This document shows, one piece after another, positions 8,434 through 17,351 of a stretch of DNA of 64,000 nt (the stretch's first letter is position 1; each line of letters begins with the position of its first letter). Position numbers and translations under genes: made by a program. The notes under the pieces are model-generated. The model saw only the letters and a program-made list of their open reading frames with translations. It was not told the origin of the DNA and ran no database searches. This stretch comes from Edwardsiella anguillarum (GTDB lineage Bacteria > Pseudomonadota > Gammaproteobacteria > Enterobacterales > Enterobacteriaceae), in the NCBI RefSeq assembly GCF_008801815.1, contig NZ_VZOX01000002.1. The stretch is one strand, 5' to 3'.

Positions 8434-9075
8434 TTATTTGCCATCGACCAGCGTTACGCTGTCGGTAATAATCCCCTCTTCAGCGCCCTTCAGCGCCAGG
8501 TTGGCCTCATAGTACTTGCCCGCCTTCAGCAGGCTCTGCGCATGGGCTACGGCCTGACGGGTCTGCTTCAGCGGCATCAGGTACTGGGTTTCGGTAATCC
8601 CCACGCCTGCTACGCGCAGCGCCTCCAGCGCACCCTTATGATCGCCCTTGCTCAGTTTTTCGTTCGCCTTAGCGATCGCCTTCTGTTTCTCCGGCGTCGC
8701 CACAAAATCTTCAGAAAGCGCAATAGATGCGTTGATGATCACATAGTTATCACCGGCCAGCGGCGCTTTTTTATCCGACTTGATAAAGGACTTCCAGTCA
8801 GTACTATCGTCGGCCAGCAGAGCCGCAGACTGATCGGTCAGCTTGGTCGCCACATCCGGATAGCCGCGGAACAGCGCAACGCGCGCATACTGCATATCAC
8901 GCATTGCCGTAAAGCCCTGCTGAGCCACTTTAGCCACATCCTGCACCTGTTGGGCAGACAAACCGGCGGCTGCAGCAGCGGCGCTCGCTGGCGCGGTCGG
9001 CGCGGCGTCGGCTGCCCAGGTAAAGGTAGAAAACATCGCCAGAGAAAGAGCAGTTGCTGTCAAAATACGTTTCAT
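8434..9075 (-). CDS. yfdX: YfdX-family periplasmic protein
   Basis: 213 residues with a clear signal peptide (MKRILTATALSLAMFS, cleaved after about residue 21), then an Ala-rich linker and the helical YfdX domain containing VAKVAQQGFTAMRDMQYARVA. E. coli yfdX lies in the acid- and EvgA-controlled yfdXWUVE oxalate cluster. Here it stands alone with no frc/oxc genes nearby. It is monocistronic, ending at its own terminator. Function is not established; a stress-related periplasmic role is inferred. Confidence 0.85.
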   Translation of the reverse strand: MKRILTATALSLAMFSTFTWAADAAPTAPASAAAAAAGLSAQQVQDVAKVAQQGFTAMRDMQYARVALFRGYPDVATKLTDQSAALLADDSTDWKSFIKSDKKAPLAGDNYVIINASIALSEDFVATPEKQKAIAKANEKLSKGDHKGALEALRVAGVGITETQYLMPLKQTRQAVAHAQSLLKAGKYYEANLALKGAEEGIITDSVTLVDGK

Positions 9076-9617
9076 AATCTTGGCCCGTTTATCCCATACT
9101 GGTTAAATCGTTAACTCACTCGTTGCGGCGGAGGCGCTATACACTTTCCTCCCGCTGACCCACTTAGTTATAGACGCCGGCGAAGTCATGTCAATTGCAT
9201 CGCCTCCCCTGCCGTTCGGCGGCAAAAAAAGCGCACACTCCCCGGCCTGCGCCGCGTACAGCGCGGACCCAAAATTTAATCTTCATTACATGGATAAATA
9301 ACACTATGTTTTAAAGCATATTATTTATTTCTAACGTTGACAGAATAGCGCGCTTAGCTACCCTGGCGGCGCCAACACCGCGTTCGACGCCAGCGTTGAT
9401 GCCGCCATTAGCCTGAAAAACAGCGTGTCCAGACACCCCAGAGACAAAAGTTGACAAAACGTCGGCGAGTGAAATGTACCCTGTCCCGTAGCGAAGAGCC
9501 CCCGTTAAGGCTCTGGCAACGAGACGCCGCGGGTGACGCGGCGGCCACCCTCTGTCGCCTGACTATTGGGGAAACGCTGATTTTATCTCCAGATGAATCA
9601 CCTGGCCGATAAAATCG
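9076..9617. other. Intergenic region yfdX - tRNA-Phe
   Basis: About 540 bases without a gene I can support. The part next to yfdX must hold its promoter. An AT-rich patch lies at 9275-9340. Short open frames across 9400-9640 have no ribosome site or recognisable product. Confidence 0.5.
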
Positions 9618-9646
9618 TTGACGCGCCGGGCGCAATACGGTTTAAT
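9618..9646 (+). promoter_or_regulatory. Promoter of tRNA-Phe
   Basis: TTGACG (9618-9623), a 17-base spacer, TTTAAT (9641-9646), then the GC-rich stretch GCGCCCC, a discriminator of the type that gives stringent control to stable-RNA promoters. The tRNA begins 10 bases further on. Confidence 0.8.
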
Positions 9647-9656
9647 GCGCCCCGTT

Positions 9657-9732
9657 GCCCGGATAGCTCAGTCGGTAGAGCAGGGGATTGAAAATCCCCG
9701 TGTCCTTGGTTCGATTCCGAGTCCGGGCACCA
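9657..9732 (+). tRNA. pheU/pheV: tRNA-Phe (anticodon GAA)
   Basis: 76 bases with encoded CCA. Acceptor GCCCGGA pairs with TCCGGGC; the D-loop, the anticodon stem GGGGA/TCCCC with GAA at 9690-9692, and the T-arm CTTGG-TTCGATT-CCGAG all fold. Its 3' half is the left boundary of the direct repeat that flanks the catabolic island, so the gene served as an integration site. Confidence 0.97.
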
Positions 9733-9880
9733 CTTCTTCTGAAAACCCTGCCTTATGGCGGGGTTTTTACTTTTTGAATCAGCAAATTGTTGGCTCCTCT
9801 GTCGTTGGCATCCTTATCCTTCCCCAGCGCCGCTTCCCGGTGCTAAAGAATAAGCATCATGATGCAGCTCGGCAAAGGCC
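9703..9880 (+). repeat. Direct repeat, left copy (attL-like)
   Basis: 178 bases starting in the T-arm of tRNA-Phe and running through the tRNA terminator about 150 bases past the gene. The same sequence recurs at 20130-20306 with one deletion and about three substitutions. The 30-base tRNA 3' end is the likely recombination core; the shared downstream flank means the whole segment was duplicated, not just an att core. Confidence 0.9.
9744..9769 (+). terminator. Terminator of tRNA-Phe
   Basis: AACCCTGCC-TTAT-GGCGGGGTT followed by TTT. An identical hairpin is in the right-hand repeat copy at about 20170-20195. Confidence 0.85.
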
Positions 9881-10047
9881 TCCCACTGATACTGTCGCCC
9901 CATTCATTGCTGTAGCCGGCAACACGATACCCGACTGAATGGTAGCCCTTGTGCTGGTTGCGTTATAGCTGTTTTCCCACGGGATAGCACTGTTGTACAT
10001 CAGGTCACAAGCACTGATAAATATATTTCATAAAACAGGCGATAATA
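9881..10047. other. Left margin of the island
   Basis: Together with the repeat this makes a gap of about 330 bases between tRNA-Phe and the lacI-type gene. No gene is seen, and in particular no integrase. A short frame here simply runs through the tRNA. Confidence 0.5.
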
Positions 10048-10060
10048 CCCGGCAACCGGG
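10048..10060 (-). terminator. Hairpin beyond the lacI-type gene
   Basis: CCCGG-CAA-CCGGG seven bases past the regulator stop. T-rich sequence on both sides (ATTTTTC on plus, TATTAT on minus), so it may end transcription from either direction. Confidence 0.6.
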
Positions 10061-10066
10061 CATTTT

Positions 10067-11095
10067 TCAGAAAGGCAAACGGGTGCTACCGCGCGGCATG
10101 ATCTCAAAACCGACATCAACAACATCCCCCACATAGCCTCTGTTGGCGCTCATTTTGAGCATCATCTCCGCTGTACGTGTCGCAATCTCATCTGCATTCA
10201 GGTTCACACTACTAAGAGTGACGGGTGACAACCAGGCACTGGAGGGGAAATCGCCGTAACCCAGAATACTGAGCTTATCGGGAACGGAAATGCCCCGCGC
10301 CTGTGCTTCCATTAACAACGCGGTCGCAATAGAATCGCTGGTGCAGAAAATCCCATCCAGACCGCGCTCTTTTACCAGCGTTTTCATCAAAATTTCCCGA
10401 CTCCCCTGCCAAATATTTTCACCGTTAGGTATATCCACCAGAAGAGGCGTTTTACCCTGCTCCTCCAGTGCACAGCAGAAACCTGTGTAGCGAATGCGTG
10501 CCCGGATGTCATCTTCAAAACGCGTAGTGAAATAAGCCAGTTTGCGACACCCCGTTTCAAGTAGATAACGGGCTGCCTCATAACCGATTTTTTCGTGATC
10601 ATTGCCGACCTGCGCGGCAAACGTTCCGCCGTCAACCTGCCACATCTGAATCACCGGGACGCCGCTGTTGTGCAGCATTTTCAGCGTCGAGGTTTTGTGA
10701 TCCGCCCCGGCAATGGCAATCACCGCAGGCGACCATTGCAGAATTGAGCGGATCTGTTCCTCTTCTTTGTCGAGGCTGTGATCGTGAGAGGCAATCGAGA
10801 GCTGGAAGCCCTGCGCACTAACGGTGGATTCGATGCGCTGCACGACATGGCTGAAAAAGATGTTCGCTAGCGAAGGCAGCACCACGGCCATGTTACTACT
10901 CTGCCCGCCGGTAAACTGGCTGGCAATTTTATTATGCACATAACCCAAGGCATCAATGGCGGCCTGAATTTTTTTACCGGTTTTGTCAGAGACGCGTTCG
11001 GGCTGGCGGATATACAGCGAAACCGTTGAAGGCGATACCCCCGCCTTTTGCGCGACATTATCAAGTTTTACGATTTGGCGTGATCTCTGGCGCAT
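10067..11095 (-). CDS. LacI-family transcriptional regulator of the island
   Basis: 342 residues. N-terminal LacI helix-turn-helix (about 9-32; VKLDNVAQKAGVSPSTVSLY), hinge helix, then a periplasmic-binding-type sugar domain (about 65-340). The recognition helix reads SPSTVSLYIRQPERVS, where the usual VLN is replaced by YIR, so operator preference may differ from GalR/LacI. The gene overlaps the 3' end of the symporter gene by 28 bases and is probably co-translated with it. It likely represses both divergent units in the absence of the sugar or an intermediate, through the TAGCGCTA sites. The ligand is not identifiable from sequence. Confidence 0.9.
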   Translation of the reverse strand: MRQRSRQIVKLDNVAQKAGVSPSTVSLYIRQPERVSDKTGKKIQAAIDALGYVHNKIASQFTGGQSSNMAVVLPSLANIFFSHVVQRIESTVSAQGFQLSIASHDHSLDKEEEQIRSILQWSPAVIAIAGADHKTSTLKMLHNSGVPVIQMWQVDGGTFAAQVGNDHEKIGYEAARYLLETGCRKLAYFTTRFEDDIRARIRYTGFCCALEEQGKTPLLVDIPNGENIWQGSREILMKTLVKERGLDGIFCTSDSIATALLMEAQARGISVPDKLSILGYGDFPSSAWLSPVTLSSVNLNADEIATRTAEMMLKMSANRGYVGDVVDVGFEIMPRGSTRLPF

Positions 11096-12837
11096 TCCTC
11101 TCCCGCACTTTCCTCAGTTACCCACGCCCCTAGCGCGTTCCGGCCGGAACGCTGGCGTTGTGTTAATACCAGAACGAATATAAGCGCCACTCCCCAGACG
11201 GCGGCGATAAGCCAGACGAAACTCTCAGGGATACCGGTTTTCGCAGTTAGGCCAAGTGGCGATAACGTGATAAATATGCTGATTAAAGCAGCCAACATCA
11301 TAATACTTGCCCGTTCCACGTAACGCCATTTTTCCATGGGGATTTTGGCAGGCGATACATGCAGATCCACCCAGTTAACGGGCTGAAGCTTACCGATTAG
11401 CAGCATGAGGGCGACTTCAATCACGAACAAAATCCCCATCACGTGGATAAAATGCACGGGGATCAGTTTATTCAGACCGGTAAACGTGTACAGGCCGTAA
11501 GCGATAATATGGAAAATCAGCACGCATTTCGCCGCTCGTGCGGGAACGTGACACGTCAGGAACCCCACCAGCACAATGGTGATGATCGGGATGCTATAAA
11601 ACCCGGCGAAGCGCCGCATTAAATCAAAAATGCCGTTGGGCGTATGCAGTAGCAGCGGCGCGATAATAATCGACACTAGCGAAAAAATCACCGAGGCCAC
11701 TTTACCTACGCGAACCAGCTTTTTCTCATCTTGGCAGCCGGTCAGTGGGCCATAGAGATCGATAACAAACAGCGTCGCGCTGGAGTTAATAATCGAGTTG
11801 AAATGGCTGATGACCGTACCGAAAATTGCCGCCGCGAACATGCCGATAAGCCACCACGGTAGCACCGCCTTCACCAGCGCCGGATACGTGTAATCCGCGT
11901 TGCTGAACACGGGGCCAAACATGTTGAAGGCGATTAACCCCGGTAGCACCATCGCCAGCGGAACCAGCAGTTTAATCGTGCCCGCCAGCAGCACCCCTTT
12001 CTGGCTTTCCGCCAGAGACTTCGCGCCCAGCGTGCGCTGAATTATCATCTGGTTGGTACACCAGTAAAACAGGTTGGCGCAGATCATCCCGGTGAATATC
12101 GTACTAAAAGGAACCGATGACGTTTCATTGCCAATCGCATTCAGCTGTTCCGGGTGATTTAGCAGGATTTTACCCCCCGACAGCAGCGAGCCATCCCCCA
12201 ACGCGAACAGGCCTAAAACCGGAATTAACAGCGCGGCAATGAGCAAAATAATACCGCTAATGGTGTCAGAGATCGCCACCGCTTTCAGGCCGCCAAGCGT
12301 AGCATACAGACCGCCTACCGCCCCCATCGCAAACGCCAGCACACCGATGGAGCCCCATGCAGGCAGATTAAAAATCTTCTGAAAATCAAACAGTTCATTC
12401 ATGGTGATAGCGCCAAGATAGAGGCTGCAAGGGTTAGCCATCACCGCGTACCCCACCAGCAGCATGATGCTGACCATGCGGCGGGTGTTGCGATCGAAGC
12501 GGTTTTCCAGAAATTGCGGCATGGTTGTTATTCCACGGCGCAAAAAGCGCGGCAGAAAAAACATCGCCATCACCACCGTTGCTACGGCGGCGGTGCTCTC
12601 CCAGGCCATTCCGCTGATATCAAAACGGTAGGCGTTGCCGTTCAGCCCTACCAACTGTTCAGCAGAAAGATTAGAAAGCAGCAGCGAACCAGCAATGAAA
12701 TATCCTGACAGTCCGCGTCCGGCGAGAAAAAAGCCCTCGACGCCAGATTCTGAAACCCCCTTCGTTTTATGATAAGAATATAGCGCTACGAAAATAAGGA
12801 AGAGAAAAAAAGTACCAACGGAAAATAACATTTTCAT
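11068..12837 (-). CDS. Sodium:solute symporter (SSS family, YidK-like), predicted sugar importer
   Basis: 589 residues, about 14 hydrophobic segments, inner membrane. Family features: GVEGFFLAGRGLSGYFIAG near residue 32, LLLSNLSAEQLVGLNG near 52 and an FYWCTNQMIIQRTL block near 258, all closely shared with E. coli YidK. Members import sugars or organic acids with Na+. It is the only obvious uptake system in the island, so it should bring in the pathway's sugar. Divergent from the catabolic operon; the first codons contain an operator-like palindrome (12781-12788). The C-terminal about 30 residues are polar and overlap the regulator start. Confidence 0.9.
   Translation of the reverse strand: MKMLFSVGTFFLFLIFVALYSYHKTKGVSESGVEGFFLAGRGLSGYFIAGSLLLSNLSAEQLVGLNGNAYRFDISGMAWESTAAVATVVMAMFFLPRFLRRGITTMPQFLENRFDRNTRRMVSIMLLVGYAVMANPCSLYLGAITMNELFDFQKIFNLPAWGSIGVLAFAMGAVGGLYATLGGLKAVAISDTISGIILLIAALLIPVLGLFALGDGSLLSGGKILLNHPEQLNAIGNETSSVPFSTIFTGMICANLFYWCTNQMIIQRTLGAKSLAESQKGVLLAGTIKLLVPLAMVLPGLIAFNMFGPVFSNADYTYPALVKAVLPWWLIGMFAAAIFGTVISHFNSIINSSATLFVIDLYGPLTGCQDEKKLVRVGKVASVIFSLVSIIIAPLLLHTPNGIFDLMRRFAGFYSIPIITIVLVGFLTCHVPARAAKCVLIFHIIAYGLYTFTGLNKLIPVHFIHVMGILFVIEVALMLLIGKLQPVNWVDLHVSPAKIPMEKWRYVERASIMMLAALISIFITLSPLGLTAKTGIPESFVWLIAAVWGVALIFVLVLTQRQRSGRNALGAWVTEESAGEECARDHAKS
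12779..12790 (-). promoter_or_regulatory. Candidate LacI-type operator O2
   Basis: TAGCGCTA palindrome with central CG, typical of LacI-family operators. On the minus strand it reads TCGTAGCGCTA, identical to the core of the site at 12999-13012. It lies in codons 16-19 of the symporter gene. Centre to centre the two sites are 220 bases apart. Confidence 0.55.
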
Positions 12838-13051
12838 AAATGTACCCTGCCGATTTCAGTATCTAGACACTATCACATATGCCTTTCAGACTAAGAAGTT
12901 CGCCTATTATGAGAATTTGAAGCTCGCCAGAAAACCTTGACATTATGCGTATTAATTGTGTTGTTGGTCACACATTTCATCTTCACCATATTGATAATCG
13001 TAGCGCTACAATATTAACGTGAAAGCACATTAATCGTAGGGCACTGAAAAT
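12838..13051. other. Divergent promoter region of the island
   Basis: 214 AT-rich bases between the symporter and dehydratase starts. It holds the operator at 12999-13012, a TTGACA at 12937-12942 without a convincing partner, and TACAAT at 13007-13012, a possible -10 overlapping the operator. Confidence 0.5.
12999..13012 (+). promoter_or_regulatory. Candidate LacI-type operator O1
   Basis: GTAGCGCTAC (13000-13009) is a perfect 10-bp palindrome with central CG. It overlaps a possible -10 hexamer TACAAT about 40 bases before the dehydratase start, a position suited to repression. Its core TCGTAGCGCTA recurs inside the symporter gene. Confidence 0.6.
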
Positions 13052-14803
13052 ATGTTCAACAAAGATCGCTTAACTCGCCGTGAGATCGGAGAACTGCGCA
13101 GCCAACGCTGGTACGCGCCAGAAACGATCAGAGCTTTCGCGCATCGGCAACGCACACAGCAGATGGGTTTTGCCCGCGAAGAGTTCCTCGGTAAACCTGT
13201 TATCGGCATCATCAACACCTGGAGCGACATGAGCGCCTGCCACTCGCATCTGCGCGAACGGGCGGAAGCAGTCAAACGCGGCGTCTGGGCGGCGGGCGGT
13301 TTCCCGGTCGAACTTCCAGCCCTGTCGATGGGCGAAGTGATGGTGAAACCCACCACCATGCTGTACCGCAACTTCCTCGCGATGGAAGCGGAAGAGCTAC
13401 TGCGCCAGCATCCGATTGACGGCGTAGTTCTGCTGGGTGGCTGTGATAAATCTACGCCTGCGCTGCTGATGGGCGCACTGTCGATGGATATCCCGTTGAT
13501 TTTTTGCCCGGCAGGCCCGATGACGACTGGCAAATGGCACGGCCAGGCAACGGGCGCGGGTACGCACACCAAAAAATACTGGGACCAGTTGCGCCTTGGC
13601 GCAATTACCCAGCACGACTGGATCGAACTGGAAGGCGCGATGACGCGCTCAATCGGGACCTGCAACACCATGGGAACCGCCTCCACCATGACCTCTATCG
13701 CGGATGCGATGGGCTTCACATTTCCGGGCGCCAGCTCCATTCCGGCGGCGGACTGCCGTCACCCGCAGATGGCGGCGCAGTGCGGTCTGACCATTGTCGA
13801 TATGGTGTGGTACGGCCATAAACCGTCTACGTGGCTGAAAAAAGAGAACTTCCTCAATGGCATCGTGGCGTACATGGCGCTGGGCGGCTCAACCAACGCC
13901 GCTATCCACCTGATTTCGATGGCAAACCGCGCGAGCATTCCGCTGAATCTGGAAGATATGGAAATCATTGCCCGAAAAATTCCGGTTCTGGCGAATCTCT
14001 TCCCGTCGGGCTCTAACCTGATGGATGACTTCTTCTTCGCAGGCGGCATGAAAGCGCTGATGAAAAAACTCAGCGGATTTTTACATCTCGACGCTGTCGG
14101 GGTGACCAACTACCCAATTAGTCAGTGGGTTGAACAGGCGGAGTGTTTTGACGACGACGTAATCCGCGATCTCAGCAATCCAGTTATTCCGCTTTCACAG
14201 GGCTGCGCACTGGCGGTACTACGCGGAAACCTCTGCCCGAACGGCTCGGTCATGAAATCCTCTGCCGCCAGCCCGCAGCTGCGCAAACATATCGGCCCGG
14301 CGCTGGTGTTTGATACGCACCAGGCCCTGTCCGATCAGATTGACGACCCGGCGCTGGATGTTAGCAAAGACACAGTGATTATTCTGCGCAACGCCGGGCC
14401 GGTCGGCGCGCCGGGAATGCCGGAATGGGGCAACCTGCCTATTCCGAAAAAGCTGTTGCAGCAGGGCGTCACCGATATGGTGCGCATCTCTGATGCCCGG
14501 ATGTCCGGTACCCACTACGGCACCTGCATTCTGCACGTCGCGCCTGAAGCCGCGATTGGCGGGCCGCTCGCTCTGGTGAAAACCGGCGATTTGATCGAAC
14601 TGGATATCGCGGCGGGTTCGCTGAATATGCTGGTCGATGATGCCGAGCTCGACCGTCGCCGTGCCGCGTATACCCCACAACATAAAGTCTTTGGCCGCTC
14701 CTGGGCCGCACTCTATCAGCAGCATGTCACCCAGGCGAACGAAGGCTGTGATTTCGACTTCCTGCAATCCGGCAGCGATGTCCCCGAACCGCCCATTTTT
14801 TGA
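13052..14803 (+). CDS. IlvD/Edd-family sugar-acid dehydratase (predicted 6-deoxy-6-sulfogluconate dehydratase)
   Basis: 583 residues. Removes water from a sugar acid to give a 2-keto-3-deoxy acid, using an Fe-S cluster and Mg2+. The three cluster cysteines of the arabonate/xylonate branch are visible: C63 in SACHSH, C131 in GGCDKSTPA, C204 in IGTCNTMGTAS. It resembles pentonate/hexonate dehydratases more than IlvD itself. First gene of a seven-gene operon whose later genes supply the lactonase before it and the aldolase after it in the pathway. Sulfogluconate as substrate is inferred from the gene set; galactonate, arabonate or another aldonate remains possible. Confidence 0.88.
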   Translation: MFNKDRLTRREIGELRSQRWYAPETIRAFAHRQRTQQMGFAREEFLGKPVIGIINTWSDMSACHSHLRERAEAVKRGVWAAGGFPVELPALSMGEVMVKPTTMLYRNFLAMEAEELLRQHPIDGVVLLGGCDKSTPALLMGALSMDIPLIFCPAGPMTTGKWHGQATGAGTHTKKYWDQLRLGAITQHDWIELEGAMTRSIGTCNTMGTASTMTSIADAMGFTFPGASSIPAADCRHPQMAAQCGLTIVDMVWYGHKPSTWLKKENFLNGIVAYMALGGSTNAAIHLISMANRASIPLNLEDMEIIARKIPVLANLFPSGSNLMDDFFFAGGMKALMKKLSGFLHLDAVGVTNYPISQWVEQAECFDDDVIRDLSNPVIPLSQGCALAVLRGNLCPNGSVMKSSAASPQLRKHIGPALVFDTHQALSDQIDDPALDVSKDTVIILRNAGPVGAPGMPEWGNLPIPKKLLQQGVTDMVRISDARMSGTHYGTCILHVAPEAAIGGPLALVKTGDLIELDIAAGSLNMLVDDAELDRRRAAYTPQHKVFGRSWAALYQQHVTQANEGCDFDFLQSGSDVPEPPIF

Positions 14804-14812
14804 GGAGTCATG

Positions 14813-15604
14813 ATGAATAACTTTAAGCACGCGATTTTGTCAGGGCAGTGCCTGTTCGGCACCTGGATGATGACCGGGAGCGATACGGTTGCAGAAGCGA
14901 TGGCAACCGTGGGGTTCGATTTTCTGGTGCTGGATCAGGAACATGTCGCAGTTGATACGCTGGATGCTATTTGCATCGATCGCGCCATTCGCAGCGTTAA
15001 CGCCGAAACTACGCCCCTGTACCGTCTCGCTGGAAATGACGTGGTGCTGATTAAACGCGCGCTTGACGGCGGCGCGATGTCGCTGATGATCCCGTTTATT
15101 AACACCCCGGAAGAAGCGAAAAAAGCCGTAGAGTCAGCCTATTATCCGCCGTATGGCAAGCGCGGCTTCGCCGCCATGCACCGAGCATCTGGTTGGGGTG
15201 GGAATGCGCAGTTTGTGCAGGAGGCCCGCGATGAACTGTGCCTGATCCTGCAACTGGAAACACCGGAAGCCATCGACAATATCGACGCGATTAACAACGT
15301 GGACGGGATCACAGGTTTCTTCATTGGCCCAGGCGACCTCTCCTCAGCGATGGGCCATCCTGGCAATCCATCACACCCGGACGTACAGGCGATGATCAAG
15401 CGCGGGCTGGAAACATGCCAGCGTCTTGGTAAACCATGCGGCATCGTCGGCGGTAACCCGAATCTAGTCAACAGATACCAGCAGATGGGCTTTACTTTCG
15501 TGGCGCTGGCCTCTGACATGAGCTTCCTGCTGGCGCGCGCGAAAGAACAGCTGGCGGAGATCCGCGGTGAGAAACTGAGCATTAGCGGCGGTGAGGTCTA
15601 CTAA
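14813..15604 (+). CDS. HpcH/HpaI-family class II aldolase (predicted 2-keto-3,6-dideoxy-6-sulfogluconate aldolase)
   Basis: 263 residues from the second of two adjacent ATGs; GAGGAG sits 5 bases before it. Metal-dependent retro-aldol enzyme of the GarL/RhmA/HpaI family that releases pyruvate. Family landmarks: catalytic His in LVLDQEHVAVD, Arg in LYRLAGNDVVLIKRALDGGA, metal ligands Glu in LQLETPEAIDNID and Asp in FIGPGDLSSAMG. RLAGND replaces the common RxPWND, so substrate contacts may differ. The same family supplies the aldolase of the Pseudomonas putida SQ1 sulfo-ED pathway. Predicted products here are pyruvate and 3-sulfolactaldehyde. Confidence 0.88.
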   Translation: MNNFKHAILSGQCLFGTWMMTGSDTVAEAMATVGFDFLVLDQEHVAVDTLDAICIDRAIRSVNAETTPLYRLAGNDVVLIKRALDGGAMSLMIPFINTPEEAKKAVESAYYPPYGKRGFAAMHRASGWGGNAQFVQEARDELCLILQLETPEAIDNIDAINNVDGITGFFIGPGDLSSAMGHPGNPSHPDVQAMIKRGLETCQRLGKPCGIVGGNPNLVNRYQQMGFTFVALASDMSFLLARAKEQLAEIRGEKLSISGGEVY

Positions 15605-15605
15605 G

Positions 15606-16484
15606 ATGACCCGGCTGATTGAACGCACCTGCGGCGATGTGTCCATCGCCGTTGCGCCTGAACTGGGTGGCGCACTGGCCTGGCTACGCTGGCGCGGTCA
15701 CGATATTTTTCGCCCTTTCAACCCGGGCGGGGAAAAGCGCGCCAATCTATGCGGTAGCTACCCACTTGTTCCCTGGTCGAACCGGATTGCGCAGGGAGAG
15801 TTTCATTTTTCCGATCGCCGCTGGCAGGTGGCGCGCAATTTCGGCAATCATCCACACGCGCTGCACGGCAACGGCTGGCAGTGCGAATGGCAGGAACAGG
15901 ACCGCGAAGAGTCCGTCACGCTGACTCTGGAACGCCCGGCATCAGAGGTCTGGCCCTGGCCGTGGCGCGCCACGCAGGTTTTCGCCCTTACACCGGATAG
16001 CCTGACCCTCACCCTGCGCTATCACAATCTGGCGGACATTCCCGTACCGGCTGGGCTTGGTTTTCATCCTTTCTTTGCCGATGCGAGCGATAGCGAGGTG
16101 CAGTTCAGCGCGGCGCGCGTGTGGCTGAACGATGACAACAGCCTGCCTTACAAAGAGATACCGACGCCTGAGAAATGGGATTACCGCGCTTTTCGCGCGC
16201 CGGTTCCCAACTCCGTGGATAACTGTTTTACCCACTGGTGCGGTGAAGCCATCGTGCGCTGGCCACGGCGCGGCATTCGCGCAACATTAACCAGCGACGT
16301 GCCCAACGCCGTATTTTTTATTCCCGGTACGGAGCGAAATGTGGTGGCCATTGAGCCGGTCAGCCATATCAACAACGCGATTAATCTGTTCTCTCCCGGC
16401 AACGGCGAGCAGGCAATGGATGTTGTCGCCCCAGGCTGCTCGTTATCACTTCATATGACAGTAAGGATGTCCGATGAAAAATAA
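15606..16484 (+). CDS. Aldose 1-epimerase (mutarotase)
   Basis: 292 residues, galactose-mutarotase fold. It interconverts alpha and beta anomers so that the dehydrogenase receives the right one. Typical residues: His in HPHALHGNGW, His in LGFHPFFADA and the catalytic-base Glu in VVAIEPVSHINNA. The ATG at 15606 comes one base after the aldolase stop, with GGTGAGGT as ribosome site; an upstream in-frame start within the aldolase gene is less likely. The 3' end overlaps the lactonase gene by 11 bases. Sulfosugar clusters often carry such an enzyme (YihR in E. coli). Confidence 0.88.
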   Translation: MTRLIERTCGDVSIAVAPELGGALAWLRWRGHDIFRPFNPGGEKRANLCGSYPLVPWSNRIAQGEFHFSDRRWQVARNFGNHPHALHGNGWQCEWQEQDREESVTLTLERPASEVWPWPWRATQVFALTPDSLTLTLRYHNLADIPVPAGLGFHPFFADASDSEVQFSAARVWLNDDNSLPYKEIPTPEKWDYRAFRAPVPNSVDNCFTHWCGEAIVRWPRRGIRATLTSDVPNAVFFIPGTERNVVAIEPVSHINNAINLFSPGNGEQAMDVVAPGCSLSLHMTVRMSDEK

Positions 16485-17349
16485 CCCGACACCGCTTTTT
16501 GATTATCAGGGCGAGCTGCCCGAATGCCCTACCTGGGACGCCGACACCCAATCACTATTCTGGACCGACATCCTTAAAAAGCAGATCCATCGCTATCAAC
16601 CGCAGACCGGCGAGCAAACTGTTTTTCATTTTGAAGAAGAGGTGGGCTGTTTCGCTCTGCGCGAGCGTGGCGGCTTTATCGTGGCAATGCGCTCGGGCAT
16701 CTGGCTAGCTGACCAGATAGGCGCGCTGACGCAAAAGGTCTGCGATAACCCGAATAACCCGCAACTGGCGCGCTTCAACGACGGAGGTACCGACTGGCTG
16801 GGGCGCTTTTATGCCGGCACTTATTGGGGGCCGCGCGACTATAACGGCGCACTGCTGTGCCGGGTAGACGCAGCGTTAAAAACCACGGTGGTGCAGTGCG
16901 ACATCCTTGGCGCAAACGGACTGGCTTTTTCCGCCGACAAAAAGTGGATGTACACCAGCGATACGCCGAATCATGTGATTTATCGCACACCGCTGGATGC
17001 GGACGGCAATCCCGGCCAGCGCCAGGTGTGGGAAACCTTCCCGCGCGGTAACGGTAGACCTGACGGTGCTGCGATGGACACTGAAGGTTGCTACTGGAGC
17101 GCACTGTTTGATGGCTGGCGCATCGCACGTTTCTCACCGCAGGGCGAGATTATCGAAGAGTACGCGCTACCGGTGCGTTGTCCGACCATGGTCTGCTTCG
17201 GCGGCGACGATCTGAAAACGCTGTTTATCACCACCACGCGGGAAAACATGACCGCAGAAGAAATTATCGAGCGCCCGCTTTCCGGGGCAATTTTTACCCT
17301 GCAGGTGGCTGTCGCCGGGGTAGCAAAAGCAAAATTTAAAGAGAGTTAA
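16474..17349 (+). CDS. SMP-30/gluconolactonase-family lactonase
   Basis: 291 residues, six-bladed beta-propeller with one divalent metal. It hydrolyses the sugar lactone made by the dehydrogenase to the aldonic acid. Likely metal ligands: Glu17 in GELPECPTWD, Asn in GANGLAFSAD (about 148) and Asp in GRPDGAAMDTEG (about 198). The RFNDGGTDWLGRFYAGT block is a family hallmark. Overlaps the mutarotase gene; three bases before the next ATG. The same family provides the lactonase of the known sulfo-ED cluster. Confidence 0.9.
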   Translation: MKNNPTPLFDYQGELPECPTWDADTQSLFWTDILKKQIHRYQPQTGEQTVFHFEEEVGCFALRERGGFIVAMRSGIWLADQIGALTQKVCDNPNNPQLARFNDGGTDWLGRFYAGTYWGPRDYNGALLCRVDAALKTTVVQCDILGANGLAFSADKKWMYTSDTPNHVIYRTPLDADGNPGQRQVWETFPRGNGRPDGAAMDTEGCYWSALFDGWRIARFSPQGEIIEEYALPVRCPTMVCFGGDDLKTLFITTTRENMTAEEIIERPLSGAIFTLQVAVAGVAKAKFKES

Positions 17350-17351
17350 TA

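Noticed and set aside
9408..9635. Short minus-strand frame upstream of tRNA-Phe
   Set aside because: No ribosome site, unrecognised Arg-rich product, overlaps the tRNA promoter.
9618..9938. 106-codon frame across tRNA-Phe
   Set aside because: It translates the tRNA promoter, the tRNA and its terminator.
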